Positions 44,412-54,062 of a stretch of DNA of 64,000 bases are shown here, piece by piece; the first letter of the stretch is position 1; each line of letters opens with the position of its first letter. The DNA is from Marinilactibacillus sp042660675 (GTDB lineage: Bacteria; Bacillota; Bacilli; Lactobacillales; Carnobacteriaceae_A), in assembly GCF_042660675.1 (NCBI RefSeq), contig NZ_JBHSUL010000027.1, forward strand, positions 263,256-327,255, written 5' to 3'. A program made the translations under genes and the position numbers. The notes below the pieces were generated by a model. The model was not told the origin of the DNA and did no database searches. It saw only the letters and a list, made by a program, of their open reading frames with translations.

Positions 44412-45008
44412 CTACATCTCTCTACGGCCTTCGACTGCTTTCAGCAAGGTCACTTCATCAGCGTACTCTATATCGCTTCCTACAGAAAGACCATGTGCAA
44501 GACGTGTCACACTAATACCTGAAGGTTTGATCAATCTTGAAAGATACATCGCTGTTGCTTCACCTTCTGCTGTCGCATTGGTAGCGATGATGACTTCTTT
44601 AACTTCTTCATTTTGAAGTCTTTTGATTAAATCAGGTATATTGATGTCTTCTGGACCGGTTCCTTCTATAGGAGACAAGACACCTTGTAAAACATGGTAC
44701 AGCCCTTTGAATTCTTGCATTTTTTCCATAGAGATCACATCTTTAGGATGTTCAACCACCAAAATTAGTGATCGGTCTCTGGTTTTGTCCTGACAGATTT
44801 CGCAAGGGTCTTGTTCTGTCATATTGCCACAGATTGAGCAGTAATGTAGATCACGTTTCACACTGATTAGTGATCTAGCAAATTTTGTTACATCATCTTC
44901 ATTCATGTTAACTGTATAAAAAGCCAGGCGGGCAGCTGTTTTCTCCCCAATTCCTGGCAATTTCATATAGCTTTCCATTAATTTTGAGATCGGTTCTGGA
45001 TAATGCAT
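44412..45008 (-). CDS. recR: Recombination mediator RecR
   Basis: 198 residues. A helix-hairpin-helix (MKLPGIGEKTAARLAFY), a four-cysteine zinc finger (YCSICGN...DPCEICQD) and a Toprim domain (LILVVEHPKDV, ATNATAEGEATA) appear in that order. It works with RecO/RecF to load RecA at gaps. AAAGGAA is about 6 nt before the start. Third gene of dnaX-ybaB-recR-yaaL. Confidence 0.96.
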   Translation of the reverse strand: MHYPEPISKLMESYMKLPGIGEKTAARLAFYTVNMNEDDVTKFARSLISVKRDLHYCSICGNMTEQDPCEICQDKTRDRSLILVVEHPKDVISMEKMQEFKGLYHVLQGVLSPIEGTGPEDINIPDLIKRLQNEEVKEVIIATNATAEGEATAMYLSRLIKPSGISVTRLAHGLSVGSDIEYADEVTLLKAVEGRREM

Positions 45009-45082
45009 GACCGGTTCCTTTCTAGAAAGTTCTCTTAATAAAAGCTCACAATTTCAAAGGTCAATTAGGCTGTCCAGTCAGA

Positions 45083-45403
45083 CTATAGTCCTGGCATACC
45101 CATTCCTTTTGTGTATTTGCTCATAACGCGTTCTGTTTCAGCATCCACTTTTTCTAATGCATCATTTACAGCAAGTAATACAAGATCTTCGATAATTTCA
45201 ACATCTTCTGGATCTACGATTTCTTCTTTGATAGAAACGTTTGTCAGTTTCTTATCTCCTGTAAACGTAACCGTTACTAAATCATCATTCGCTGTTCCTG
45301 TAAAAGTTGTTTCATTTAATGATTCTTGAGCAGATGCCATTTCTTTTTGCATCTTCTGCATTTTTTTCATCATACCTTGCATATTTCCCATTCCACCGCG
45401 CAT
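45083..45403 (-). CDS. ybaB: YbaB/EbfC nucleoid-associated protein
   Basis: 106 residues: a methionine-rich N-terminus (RGGMGNMQGMMKKMQKMQK), the central TFTGTANDDLVTVTFTG beta region and a helical C-terminus. It binds DNA as a dimer and is nearly always encoded between dnaX and recR, as here. Confidence 0.94.
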   Translation of the reverse strand: MRGGMGNMQGMMKKMQKMQKEMASAQESLNETTFTGTANDDLVTVTFTGDKKLTNVSIKEEIVDPEDVEIIEDLVLLAVNDALEKVDAETERVMSKYTKGMGMPGL

Positions 45404-45435
45404 ATTATTTCTCCCTCTCTTTTATCCATTCATTT

Positions 45436-47169
45436 TTATGACTCTTCAATTCTGACTAAATCTTCTCCAAAAAATTTGACCGCCTCGGAAACAATGTCTT
45501 CCGGTTCTTCTTTGACGTCTTTTGGAGTATCTCCGGATGGTTCTGGTTCTTCTGACACTTCCTCAGCTTTCATTTGCTTGATGAAATCTTGACGAACCGT
45601 TGGCCACTGCTCAGCAGGTACGCTGACCATTTCAGCTCTATGGCCGATCACTTTCTCCAGATAATCTCCAACTGTTTGGATCAGAAGTTTGTCATTTGTC
45701 GCTCTCTCACATAGAATATCATAATCAAAGGTCACGACCAACCCTCGAGCACTAGCAGCAACTGGAGTAGATGTATTCATGATAGCCTTCTGGCTCGTTT
45801 CCAAGAAATTCATCAAATCCGGCCAAACATCTTTCAACTGAACCAAATCCTGTTTTGTTGCTTTTTCCAAAATATTATAAACGGATGGTCTGTTCACTTT
45901 GAAGACCGCTCCGTTTTTGGCAGGACGCTTAGCTTTAGGTGCTGCTTGTTTGACTGCTCCTTCACCTGAGCTCATCGTCTGCATCATTTTTTGCATTTCA
46001 GCGACTTGCTTCATAAGCGAAGCAACTTCTTCTGCTTGCCCGGCTGATGGTTGACTTTGAACGGGCATAGATTCCGCTTGTACATTTTTTTTAACTTGAG
46101 TCAGGCGAACAGTGGCGACTTCCAAGTAAACTTCTGCATGATTAGATAACCGCATTTCTTGTTGCGTTCCATTAAAGACTTGGATGACGTCATATAGTAA
46201 TTCCGGAGATAATTCGGACACCAATGTTTCGAAAGGATCATCCACTTTTGCCATTTTAAGTAACGTGTCTGACTGAGCCGTATGATACAGAAGGATATCC
46301 CTACTAAATAAAATCATATCCTCCACAAACCGCGAAGGATCTTTTCCTTCCGCAATCAGTTCATGCAAAATATTTAATCCTTTTTCGGTCTCACGATTGT
46401 GCAGAGCTCGAATGTAGTCTATAAGAAGTTCTTGTGTGATGCTTCCAGTGATGCGCATGGCATCTTCTGTTTTCAACTCGCCATCTGAAAATGATAATGC
46501 CTGGTCAAGAATACTAAGTGCATCCCGCATCCCACCTTCAGCCGCTTTTGAGATTGTGATCAAAGCATCTTCTTCATAGCCGACACCTTTCTCAGTCAAG
46601 ATATACCGCATCCGTTCCACGATATCTTGAGGAGAAATTCTTCGAAAATCAAAGCGTTGCGTTCTTGAAATAATCGTCAATGGAATTTTATGCGGTTCCG
46701 TCGTTGCCAAAATAAAAATCACATTTGAAGGTGGTTCCTCTAAAGTCTTCAGTAAAGCGTTAAAGGCACCCATAGACAGCATATGGACCTCATCGATGAT
46801 ATACACTTTATATTCTGCTTGTGTCGGTGCATAATTCGCTTTGTCTCTAATATCTCTGATTTCTTCTACGCCATTATTACTCGCTGCATCAATTTCGATA
46901 ACGTCGCCGAGTTTTCCTTTCGTAATCGACTCACAAATTTCACATGTATTACAAGGCTCACCATCTTGCGCGTGCGGGCAGTTGATTGCTTTGGAGAAAA
47001 TCTTAGCAGCACTCGTTTTACCTGTTCCACGAGGACCGGTAAATAGATAGGCATGGCTCGTCTTATCTTGAACTAAGGCATTTCTCAGCGTTCTTGTGAT
47101 GGCCTGCTGTCCGGCTATATCTTCAAAGCGCTGGGGTCTCCAGACACGATATAGTGCTTGATAACTCAT
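45436..47169 (-). CDS. dnaX: DNA polymerase III, gamma/tau subunits
   Basis: 577 residues; the motor of the clamp loader. Walker A GPRGTGKTS, zinc cysteines CPHAQDGEPCNTCEIC, Walker B IIDEVHML, and SRTQRFDF (sensor region) are clear. After about residue 370 a linker rich in Gln, Ala and Lys leads to a C-terminal domain that binds the polymerase. I saw no slippery A/T run that would indicate programmed frameshifting to make gamma. GAGGCG lies before the start. Confidence 0.96.
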   Translation of the reverse strand: MSYQALYRVWRPQRFEDIAGQQAITRTLRNALVQDKTSHAYLFTGPRGTGKTSAAKIFSKAINCPHAQDGEPCNTCEICESITKGKLGDVIEIDAASNNGVEEIRDIRDKANYAPTQAEYKVYIIDEVHMLSMGAFNALLKTLEEPPSNVIFILATTEPHKIPLTIISRTQRFDFRRISPQDIVERMRYILTEKGVGYEEDALITISKAAEGGMRDALSILDQALSFSDGELKTEDAMRITGSITQELLIDYIRALHNRETEKGLNILHELIAEGKDPSRFVEDMILFSRDILLYHTAQSDTLLKMAKVDDPFETLVSELSPELLYDVIQVFNGTQQEMRLSNHAEVYLEVATVRLTQVKKNVQAESMPVQSQPSAGQAEEVASLMKQVAEMQKMMQTMSSGEGAVKQAAPKAKRPAKNGAVFKVNRPSVYNILEKATKQDLVQLKDVWPDLMNFLETSQKAIMNTSTPVAASARGLVVTFDYDILCERATNDKLLIQTVGDYLEKVIGHRAEMVSVPAEQWPTVRQDFIKQMKAEEVSEEPEPSGDTPKDVKEEPEDIVSEAVKFFGEDLVRIEES

Positions 47170-47330
47170 ATTTCGCCTCTTTTCTTTATCCTAAATCTAC
47201 TTACTTCTGAACGTATTTATAGTTGCACCGTATAACTTTCCTCTTTTATTATAAGCGAAATACAAGTGAATGAAACCTAAATTTTTGATTTATTTTGAAA
47301 TCATTGCTTCTACTTAATGCTTCAGAAACA

Positions 47331-47366
47331 GAAAAAAGATGCCCTAATAAAAGGGACATCTCTTTT
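47331..47366 (-). terminator. Terminator of the SRP RNA
   Basis: AGATGTCCC/AGGGCATCT stem with a UUUUUU tail, about 35 nt after the RNA's 3' end. Confidence 0.8.
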
Positions 47367-47399
47367 CTCATATGCACAACTATCCATTGTTCATAACTA

Positions 47400-47498
47400 T
47401 GTATCACATAACACATGGAGGACTGCACTTAGTGCTGCTTCCTTCCGGACCTGACACGGTTCATACACCCGCCATTGTCATGTGGCCTCTCGGCACTT
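47400..47498 (-). ncRNA. ffs: Signal recognition particle RNA (4.5S type)
   Basis: The invariant apical core GTCAGGTCCGGAAGGAAGCAG, split across the loop, sits in a long rod whose ends pair (CCACATGACA with TGTTATGTG). It is the small bacterial form of about 95 nt that binds Ffh for membrane targeting. A TATACT -10 with TGGATA 17 bp upstream lies just before 47500. Placement next to dnaX is common in Firmicutes. Confidence 0.93.
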
Positions 47499-47548
47499 AT
47501 AAGTATACTATAGAAAGAACAAGATATCCAGTGTAATTTTAAAAATTC

Positions 47549-48823
47549 TTAACCTTTGAGCTGGATATTCTCAAAGATCATGCCGCTTTTAGGAGTGGTC
47601 GGCATATTCACTAGACTGAATCCACTGTCTTGTTCTGGCAAAGTATAGTCGATTTTGTTGACTAGAAAATCCGTCACGATCTCCATTGCGCGAACGGTGT
47701 TCCATTCCCCGGGACATCGGTGTCCCGCTGTATAGCTACCGCCACCTTGTGCCAGCAGTTTGAACTGAATTTGATCTGTTGGACTCTGGTGCCAGTCACT
47801 AAATCGCTCCGGTTTGAACTGATTGGGATTTTCCCATATTCTCGGATCATGATTTGTTCCATAGAAGTCAAATATTGCTAACGTATCTTTTTCAAACTGA
47901 TATCCATTCCATACGAAATCTTTACGCGTAATTGCACCGTTGAAAGGAAAGAACGGATAATAACGTCTAATTTCTTGAATAAACATGTGCAGATAGTAGG
48001 GATTGTCTCCATTGAGCTTCGCTTTTTCTTCTGGAAATTGCTGTAGTGTCAAGGCTGTAAAGGCAAAATAAAGGGCTATAGCAACTGAAGGTCTAATGAC
48101 ATTCAGTAATTCTACTGAAGCGGTCTTAAGATCCATCTTTTCGCCATTTAATTCTTCATGCCATGAAATCTGATAAAGTGCTGTTTCTTCAGCAGGATGT
48201 AGTTCGCCTTTTCTGACTTGATCAATCAAATCTGCTATCCATTTTTCTGCTTTCTTTCTTCCAATACGACCTTCAATATGTCTTTTACTGACCGCAACTG
48301 GTGATTCGATCATACTGATTAGTTGTTTTGTACGTTTATCTACTTCCTTGTCTTTTAGTGGTACGCCACACCATTCACAAGCTGCTTTTGTTAAAACTTT
48401 TTGACTTTCTTCGTAGAAGTTGATGGAGTCTTTAACAATCCACTCTTTAGTAGCTATATATAACTGTTTTTCAACAAGCTTAGCCCATATTTCAATCCGC
48501 TCCTTGGACATCAAGTCGAGAAACAATTTTTTACGGTGACGATGTGCTTCATCATCCAGTTGCTGCACACCACCTTTACCCAGTAAAGTAGCTACTGCCG
48601 GTTCCGGTGCTGCCCCTTCTCTTTTAAACTTGTCCTCATCGTAAAATAGTTCAGCTGCTTCTTCTCCACCTAATAAAATTGCTTCTTGTCCAAGTAGACG
48701 TGTTCTGACTGCATCAGACTGGTAGATTTTCAACCGGTTTGGTACATAAAGGTACCCTTCGCGCAGCACACTCAACCCGTTCTCAAGTCCTTCTTCTTTT
48801 GGAAATGGTTTAATCTCTTGCAT
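47549..48823 (-). CDS. CYP152-type cytochrome P450 (fatty-acid peroxygenase)
   Basis: 424 residues, cytoplasmic heme protein. The heme-binding stretch AQGGGSYTAGHRCPGEW has the axial cysteine at residue 370 and the QGGG...GHRCPGE form of peroxygenase P450s such as BSbeta. The I-helix shows NVIRPSVAIA, where the Arg-Pro pair replaces the usual acid-alcohol pair and binds a fatty-acid carboxylate. Members use hydrogen peroxide to hydroxylate or decarboxylate fatty acids without a reductase partner, and no reductase gene is nearby. GGGGG is 8 nt before the ATG at 48823. An upstream in-frame ATG (48871) lies at the transcript start and is rejected. Confidence 0.92.
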   Translation of the reverse strand: MQEIKPFPKEEGLENGLSVLREGYLYVPNRLKIYQSDAVRTRLLGQEAILLGGEEAAELFYDEDKFKREGAAPEPAVATLLGKGGVQQLDDEAHRHRKKLFLDLMSKERIEIWAKLVEKQLYIATKEWIVKDSINFYEESQKVLTKAACEWCGVPLKDKEVDKRTKQLISMIESPVAVSKRHIEGRIGRKKAEKWIADLIDQVRKGELHPAEETALYQISWHEELNGEKMDLKTASVELLNVIRPSVAIALYFAFTALTLQQFPEEKAKLNGDNPYYLHMFIQEIRRYYPFFPFNGAITRKDFVWNGYQFEKDTLAIFDFYGTNHDPRIWENPNQFKPERFSDWHQSPTDQIQFKLLAQGGGSYTAGHRCPGEWNTVRAMEIVTDFLVNKIDYTLPEQDSGFSLVNMPTTPKSGMIFENIQLKG

Positions 48824-48879
48824 GCATACTTCCCCCTTGGAATCATTCGGATCTATTCGATTTTCTTGCATCTCCTTTA

Positions 48880-48909
48880 AGTATAATCTTAATGAAAACA
48901 GAGTTTCAA
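48880..48909 (-). promoter_or_regulatory. Promoter of the P450 gene
   Basis: TTGAAA (48904-48909), an 18-bp spacer and TATACT (48880-48885). The start of transcription near 48873 supports translation from 48823. The remainder of the gap to 49031 is AT-rich without a gene. Confidence 0.65.
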
Positions 48910-49031
48910 ATGATATTCCTTATAATTCCAATTTAAAAGACTATGTACGCCCGCTCATATGCTCAAAATCATCATTGTATTTACCTTTATTTTATTCCAT
49001 CAACATGCATACTCTTGTCAGTCCTCTTCTT

Positions 49032-49601
49032 TTAAATATCTTGATTTGCTCTATACTCTTTTTTCAAAATAGAATAATAAACGTCATTTACATAAGTTCC
49101 TTCGTGATCTTTGCTCGCATGTCTCAAGGTGCCTTCTTTTATCATGCCTAATCGCTGCATCACCTTACCAGAAGCTGCATTTCGCTCATCATGCAGTGCG
49201 TATATTCTTTCGAGACCTAATGTCTCAAAGCCCAATTTAATTAGAGCCTGACCTGCTTCCGTCATATAACCTTTACCCTGATAAGCCTTGTTCATGATAT
49301 AGCCTATTTCTGCCTGAAACTGTTTTTCTTTCACTCTCAAATCAATCGTTCCAATCATTTTCCTTGTTTCTTTTACTTCCATTGCGTATTTTCCAATTGG
49401 ATCTTTTAAGAAATAGGCCACAATATTATCTTCAGTATCTTCAACAGACTGATGAATTTGTTTGAATACATAAAACACAGTTTGTTCGTCTGAAGCATAC
49501 TCATACATATCTTCTGCATCGTTTAAGGTTACTGGACGTAATAAAAGACGGTCCGTTTCAATTGTATGATGTTTTATGTATATCGTATCTAGATTCGCCA
49601 A
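49032..49601 (-). CDS. GNAT acetyltransferase, RimJ/RimL-like
   Basis: 189 residues, one GCN5-related domain. TDRLLLRPVTLNDAEDMYEY opens the fold, and the acetyl-CoA loop is MNKAYQGKGYMTEAG (Q-x-x-G-x-G/A type). SGKVMQRLGMIKEG is typical of N-terminal-acetylating RimJ/RimL relatives, but the substrate is unknown. The start is a TTG at 49601 with AAGGAG 9 nt upstream; no suitable ATG exists. Single-gene unit. Confidence 0.85.
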   Translation of the reverse strand: MANLDTIYIKHHTIETDRLLLRPVTLNDAEDMYEYASDEQTVFYVFKQIHQSVEDTEDNIVAYFLKDPIGKYAMEVKETRKMIGTIDLRVKEKQFQAEIGYIMNKAYQGKGYMTEAGQALIKLGFETLGLERIYALHDERNAASGKVMQRLGMIKEGTLRHASKDHEGTYVNDVYYSILKKEYRANQDI

Positions 49602-49772
49602 ATTTTTTCACTCCTTAAAATTTTAATCATTTTATCATAAAAAAGAAAAATAGTTCTACTATATTTTTAAATTTCCACTTTCAATATAGGATATACACTG
49701 TTTATCATCATTAGAATATGGTAAGCTAAAATTAACGATACATACATTAAACCACCCTGAGGAGGGAAAAAG

Positions 49773-51587
49773 ATGAATCTTAAAAAGGCACAATTCGAAC
49801 AATTTTTTCATACGAATCGTATCGGTACTTTCACTATTGCAAGCGATGAAACAAAACTCATTTATATGACAGATATTTCCGGGGATCCGAACCTTTGGGC
49901 AATCGATTTAAAAGAAAGTACGTCTCCTTACTTGTTCTCCAAGTATGATGAATCCATTTCCTTTGTTCAGATCAGTCCAGATCACTCTTATGTTCTGGCT
50001 GGGTTTGATAAAGACGGGGACGAAAATACTCAAATTTACGTACTTCCTAGTCAGGGCGGCTATCCAGAACCACTTGTTACAGGCGATCCCTCTGATAAAT
50101 TCTATTTTGCTGAACTCTCCGAAGATGGTACTCGACTGTATTATACAACTTCAAAAGAAAACCCCAATTTCCTTTCTACCTATGTTAGAGATTTAGAGAC
50201 GGGGCAAGACACGTTGATTGAAAAAGGCGAAGCAGCACCGACTTACCTGACAGCCGTTTCGAAAGATGAAAAATTGTTTGTCTTTACCAAAATGTATTCA
50301 AATACAAGCCAGTTTGCTTATCTTAAAGCAGGTGAAGAGATTATTCCTTTACTCCCTGAAAATACTGAAACACCCTATACCATTAGTAACACAACCATCA
50401 CAGATGATCACAAGGTATACTTTACTACAGACTATATGAATGAACAATGTCATCTCGTTCGCTATGATATCGAAACAAAACAAAGCGAGACTGTTCTCTC
50501 TTTTAAAAACGAAAGTATCTCGGAAGCTATTTGGCATAAAGAATCGGAAACTTTTGTGTTGATGACGACTTCAGGTTCAACAGATAATCTCTATCGGTTT
50601 GATCCATTCACCCAAGATTTAGAAGAGTTGGTTGCGCCTATTCATGTCATTAATGAAATCAAAGTCGCTAAGAATGGTACGATTTATCTTTCAGGATCTA
50701 GTCCTGTCATGCCGGTTAACCTATTTCGTTCAGTTGATGGTACTCACTGGGAGTCCTTAACTGAAAACCGTGTATTAGGAATTGAATCAACTGAAATGAT
50801 CCAACCAGAGACCGTTACTTTCCCGTCATTTGATGGGCTGAAAATAGAAGCTTTACTCTTTAAAGCTGATGAGGAAAAAGCAAATGGTTATACAATTTTT
50901 TGGCCTCACGGTGGCCCTCAAGCTGCAGAAAGACAAAGTTTCCGATCTATCTTTCAAGCATTACTTTATAATGGCTATTCCCTTTTCGCACCGAATTTTC
51001 GTGGAAGTACGGGTTATGGGAAGACTTTTGCAACACTTGTTGAACAAGATTGGGGCAACGCTCCCCGTCTAGATAACGTTGCAGCCATTGAATGGCTATT
51101 TGACCAAAAAATCGCCACCAGAAATTCTCTGTTTTTAGTTGGTGGCAGTTATGGTGGCTATATGAGTTTGCTACTCCACGGACGCCATCCAGAATACTTC
51201 CAAGCAGTGGTTGATTTGTTCGGCCCTTCTAATTTGTTTTCTTTTTATGAGTCTGTTCCAGCTCACTGGAAGCCCATTATGACCTTATGGCTTGGAGATC
51301 CAGTAAAAGACAGAGCGAAATTTATAGAAGATTCCCCTATTACTTACTTGGAGACCATGACCAAACCTATGTTAGTGGTCCAAGGTGCAAAAGATCCTAG
51401 AGTGGTAAAAGAAGAATCGGATCAAATCGTAGAAAAACTTAAAGAAAAGCAACGAGATGTTACGTACCTTGTTTTAGAAAATGAAGGACATGGATTTGCA
51501 AAAAAAGAAAACGAAATTGCGGTATACAAAAAAGTCATGAACTTTTTAGAACAGCATCAAAAATCTTCTGAATCTACTACTGTATAA
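49773..51587 (+). CDS. S9-family serine peptidase (acylaminoacyl-peptidase-like)
   Basis: 604 residues. The N-terminal half is a beta-propeller-like region with WD-type blades; the C-terminal half is an alpha/beta hydrolase. The catalytic triad is visible: Ser459 in VGGSYGGYMS, Asp541 in GAKDPRV and His573 in NEGHGFAKK. The oxyanion region is WPHGGPQ. No signal peptide, so it should trim cytoplasmic peptides. GAGGAGGG lies about 6 nt before the ATG. Single gene ended by a bidirectional terminator. Confidence 0.92.
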   Translation: MNLKKAQFEQFFHTNRIGTFTIASDETKLIYMTDISGDPNLWAIDLKESTSPYLFSKYDESISFVQISPDHSYVLAGFDKDGDENTQIYVLPSQGGYPEPLVTGDPSDKFYFAELSEDGTRLYYTTSKENPNFLSTYVRDLETGQDTLIEKGEAAPTYLTAVSKDEKLFVFTKMYSNTSQFAYLKAGEEIIPLLPENTETPYTISNTTITDDHKVYFTTDYMNEQCHLVRYDIETKQSETVLSFKNESISEAIWHKESETFVLMTTSGSTDNLYRFDPFTQDLEELVAPIHVINEIKVAKNGTIYLSGSSPVMPVNLFRSVDGTHWESLTENRVLGIESTEMIQPETVTFPSFDGLKIEALLFKADEEKANGYTIFWPHGGPQAAERQSFRSIFQALLYNGYSLFAPNFRGSTGYGKTFATLVEQDWGNAPRLDNVAAIEWLFDQKIATRNSLFLVGGSYGGYMSLLLHGRHPEYFQAVVDLFGPSNLFSFYESVPAHWKPIMTLWLGDPVKDRAKFIEDSPITYLETMTKPMLVVQGAKDPRVVKEESDQIVEKLKEKQRDVTYLVLENEGHGFAKKENEIAVYKKVMNFLEQHQKSSESTTV

Positions 51588-51595
51588 ATACATTT

Positions 51596-51643
51596 CAAAA
51601 AAAAGAAGCGACTCGCTACGTGACGGCGAGTCGCTTCTTTTTC
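51596..51643. terminator. Bidirectional terminator between the S9 peptidase and ABC permease genes
   Basis: A perfect 14-bp stem AAGAAGCGACTCGC/GCGAGTCGCTTCTT with flanking A and U tracts serves two convergent genes. Confidence 0.92.
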
Positions 51644-51645
51644 GT

Positions 51646-52926
51646 TTAAGCTTTATTCATTTTTTTAGCTTTTCGGTTACTCTTCATCACGGCGTAAGAA
51701 CGTTTCATTGTTCCAATAATGCCTGAATCCGAGTAAATCAGTACATTTGCTCGGTAGAATGCTAAAGATACAGCTGTTAATACTACAGTAAAGGCTACTG
51801 TTCCGATAATTGAAATCCAAATTTCTAGTGTTCCAACCGTTTCAGAAGCAATTCTAAAAGGCATTACAAAAGGTGTAAACAGCGGAATATAGGAGAATAC
51901 CACTGGTAAAATATTTTCTGGAGAGATAAACGCAAACAGTCCTACGTAAAATCCAGCTAACGCAATCATAACGATTGGTGTTACAGCTTTATTTACATCT
52001 TCCATTTTAGATGCCAGAGACCCAAAGAAAGCGGCCAGAATGACATACATCAATACACCTGTGATGAAGAAGATGATCGTGTAACCTAACAATTGCTGAA
52101 TAACGTCCCAAATATCAATTGAACGGATAATCTCTTGTACGAATGCGATATCTTTTGCAAAGAAATATCCAATGACTCCAACCACAACATATACAGCAAT
52201 TTGAGTCAGAATGACTAGAATAACGCCTGCTAACTTACCGAAGAAATGGTTACCTGCTGTCGCACTCGATAAGATGACTTCCATAATCCGTGTACCTTTT
52301 TCATTGGCAACCTCTTCAGCAATGATAGAAGCATAGGTCATAATAAAAATAAAGATTCCGATACAGACAAAGTAAGCGCCAAATTCTTGCACGAATGTGT
52401 CATTGTTTTCTTCAGTCGTCAGCATACCATCTTCGACTGTAATGATAGATTCTTCTACTTCTACCGGCTCAGATAAGGACATCACTTCTTCTTGCGACAA
52501 CCCCAACTCACTCGCTCTTAACATCGCTTGATAAGTTGCTAGTTGTTCATTCAATAAGGGAACGTAATCGGTTAATGAATCTGTATGAGAAAGTCTGGCT
52601 TGAATTGAACCTGCGCTCTCATCTACAGTTAAGTAACCATCTAGTGATTCGTCTACCAATGCCTCTTCAGCCGCTTCTTGAGTGGTAATGTCGACTTGAA
52701 CATCAAATGGGCTACCTTCCTGATTCAGCACCTCTTGGATGCCTGGACTTTCGGATATCACCGCAATAGTTGGTGCTTCAGCATTTTCTGCTTCTTGTGA
52801 TGTGAAATACCCAATTGCAATGGCAATTCCAGCAACAATTAGGGGAGACAAGACCATGATTAAAAATCCAAAAGATTTGACATTTTTCTTGTATACTTCT
52901 TTTGTGATAATCCAGAATTTACTCAT
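51646..52926 (-). CDS. ABC-2 type permease (NatB-like)
   Basis: 426 residues. One N-terminal membrane helix (FLIMVLSPLIVAGIAIAIGY), a large extracytoplasmic domain of about 130 residues, then five or six C-terminal helices, the layout of NatB and related exporters. EEVANEKGTRIMEVILSSAT is the characteristic cytoplasmic coupling segment. The ATG at 52926 overlaps the ATPase gene by 8 nt. Substrate could be sodium, a drug or a lipid-linked molecule; undecided. Confidence 0.88.
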   Translation of the reverse strand: MSKFWIITKEVYKKNVKSFGFLIMVLSPLIVAGIAIAIGYFTSQEAENAEAPTIAVISESPGIQEVLNQEGSPFDVQVDITTQEAAEEALVDESLDGYLTVDESAGSIQARLSHTDSLTDYVPLLNEQLATYQAMLRASELGLSQEEVMSLSEPVEVEESIITVEDGMLTTEENNDTFVQEFGAYFVCIGIFIFIMTYASIIAEEVANEKGTRIMEVILSSATAGNHFFGKLAGVILVILTQIAVYVVVGVIGYFFAKDIAFVQEIIRSIDIWDVIQQLLGYTIIFFITGVLMYVILAAFFGSLASKMEDVNKAVTPIVMIALAGFYVGLFAFISPENILPVVFSYIPLFTPFVMPFRIASETVGTLEIWISIIGTVAFTVVLTAVSLAFYRANVLIYSDSGIIGTMKRSYAVMKSNRKAKKMNKA

Positions 52927-53818
52927 GTTTTTCACCTGCCATCTGTTTAAAGATTTCTTCTAATGTTGGTGGTTGCTGGCTAAATGTTGTAATATAACCG
53001 TTCTTTGTTGCTGCATCAAAGATGGCTTTTCCATCTTCTGCATAACTTAATTTCACTTCTGTGATTTCATCTTTATTGATACGTGCACTTTCTACACCTG
53101 GAAATTGGTGCAATTCTTCAAGTGTAAGTGGTGATTCAAGGAATAATTTCGTTCTTCCGAAGGTTTCTCTGATTTCTTTAATAGAGCCTTCTAGTATCTG
53201 CTTACCATCTTTGAGCATAATCAGACTATCACATAATTCCTCAACGTTATTCATATTATGACTAGAGAAAATAATACTTGCACCATTTTTTTGTGCTTCT
53301 TTGATTCCTTCTTCAAGTAAATCGGCATTGACAGGATCTAAACCACTGAACGGCTCATCTAAAATGATTAGTTCCGGCTGGTGAATCAATGTTGTAATCA
53401 ATTGAACTTTTTGTTGATTCCCTTTGGATAGTGTTTTGACTTTATCGCCTTTTTTACCCTTCACTTCGAATTTCTTCAGCCAGACATCAATCAATGGCTT
53501 GATTTCTTTTTTAGACTTTCCTCTTAGTTGTGCAAAGTATAAAATCTGATTTTCTATTGATACTTTGGAATATAAACCTCTCTCTTCTGGTAAATATCCG
53601 ATCTGATTGAAAACGCGGTTCGTTAGGGCTTGACCTTTCCATAGAACTTCCCCTTGATCTGGAGTAAGTAGATCTAGTATCATACGAAACGTTGTTGTTT
53701 TTCCCGCTCCGTTTTGACCAATTAACCCCATGATTTCGCCTTTATCGATTTTGAATCCGATATTATCAACGGCTGTTACGTCTCCGAAAGTCTTTCGAAG
53801 ATTATGAACTTCTAGCAT
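52919..53818 (-). CDS. ABC transporter ATPase (NatA-like)
   Basis: 299 residues. Walker A GQNGAGKTT, signature LSKGNQQKVQ (a common variant of LSGGQ in NatA-type proteins), Walker B LIILDEPFSGLDP and the switch histidine in FSSHNM. The C-terminal extension of about 80 residues is typical of this group. It pairs with the overlapping permease gene. GGAAAGGA precedes the ATG at 53818. The upstream gap to 54018 is AT-rich with no gene. Confidence 0.92.
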   Translation of the reverse strand: MLEVHNLRKTFGDVTAVDNIGFKIDKGEIMGLIGQNGAGKTTTFRMILDLLTPDQGEVLWKGQALTNRVFNQIGYLPEERGLYSKVSIENQILYFAQLRGKSKKEIKPLIDVWLKKFEVKGKKGDKVKTLSKGNQQKVQLITTLIHQPELIILDEPFSGLDPVNADLLEEGIKEAQKNGASIIFSSHNMNNVEELCDSLIMLKDGKQILEGSIKEIRETFGRTKLFLESPLTLEELHQFPGVESARINKDEITEVKLSYAEDGKAIFDAATKNGYITTFSQQPPTLEEIFKQMAGEKHE

Positions 53819-54018
53819 TTTATCCTTCCTTTCCTATTTTTTTATGTATGATTATCCAGCATTGTTCCCCGGACTCTGAATTCATTGTACTATTGTTTCT
53901 TTCTTAATGCATCCGTCTAAAGGACGAAATTTCATAAAAAATTCATACTTTCTTGATAATACTATTTCTGATCCGGTTAAGAACTTCAACATTCATCATC
54001 GATATTTCCAGTCGTTAT

Positions 54019-54054
54019 GAAAAAAGACTTGATCCCGATGGACCAAGTCTTTTT
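54019..54054 (-). terminator. Terminator of the pfoR-like/ilvE operon
   Basis: AAAAGACTTG/CAAGTCTTTT (54022-54031 and 54044-54053) with a U run, 9 nt after the ilvE stop. Confidence 0.85.
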
Positions 54055-54062
54055 AATCTTTA

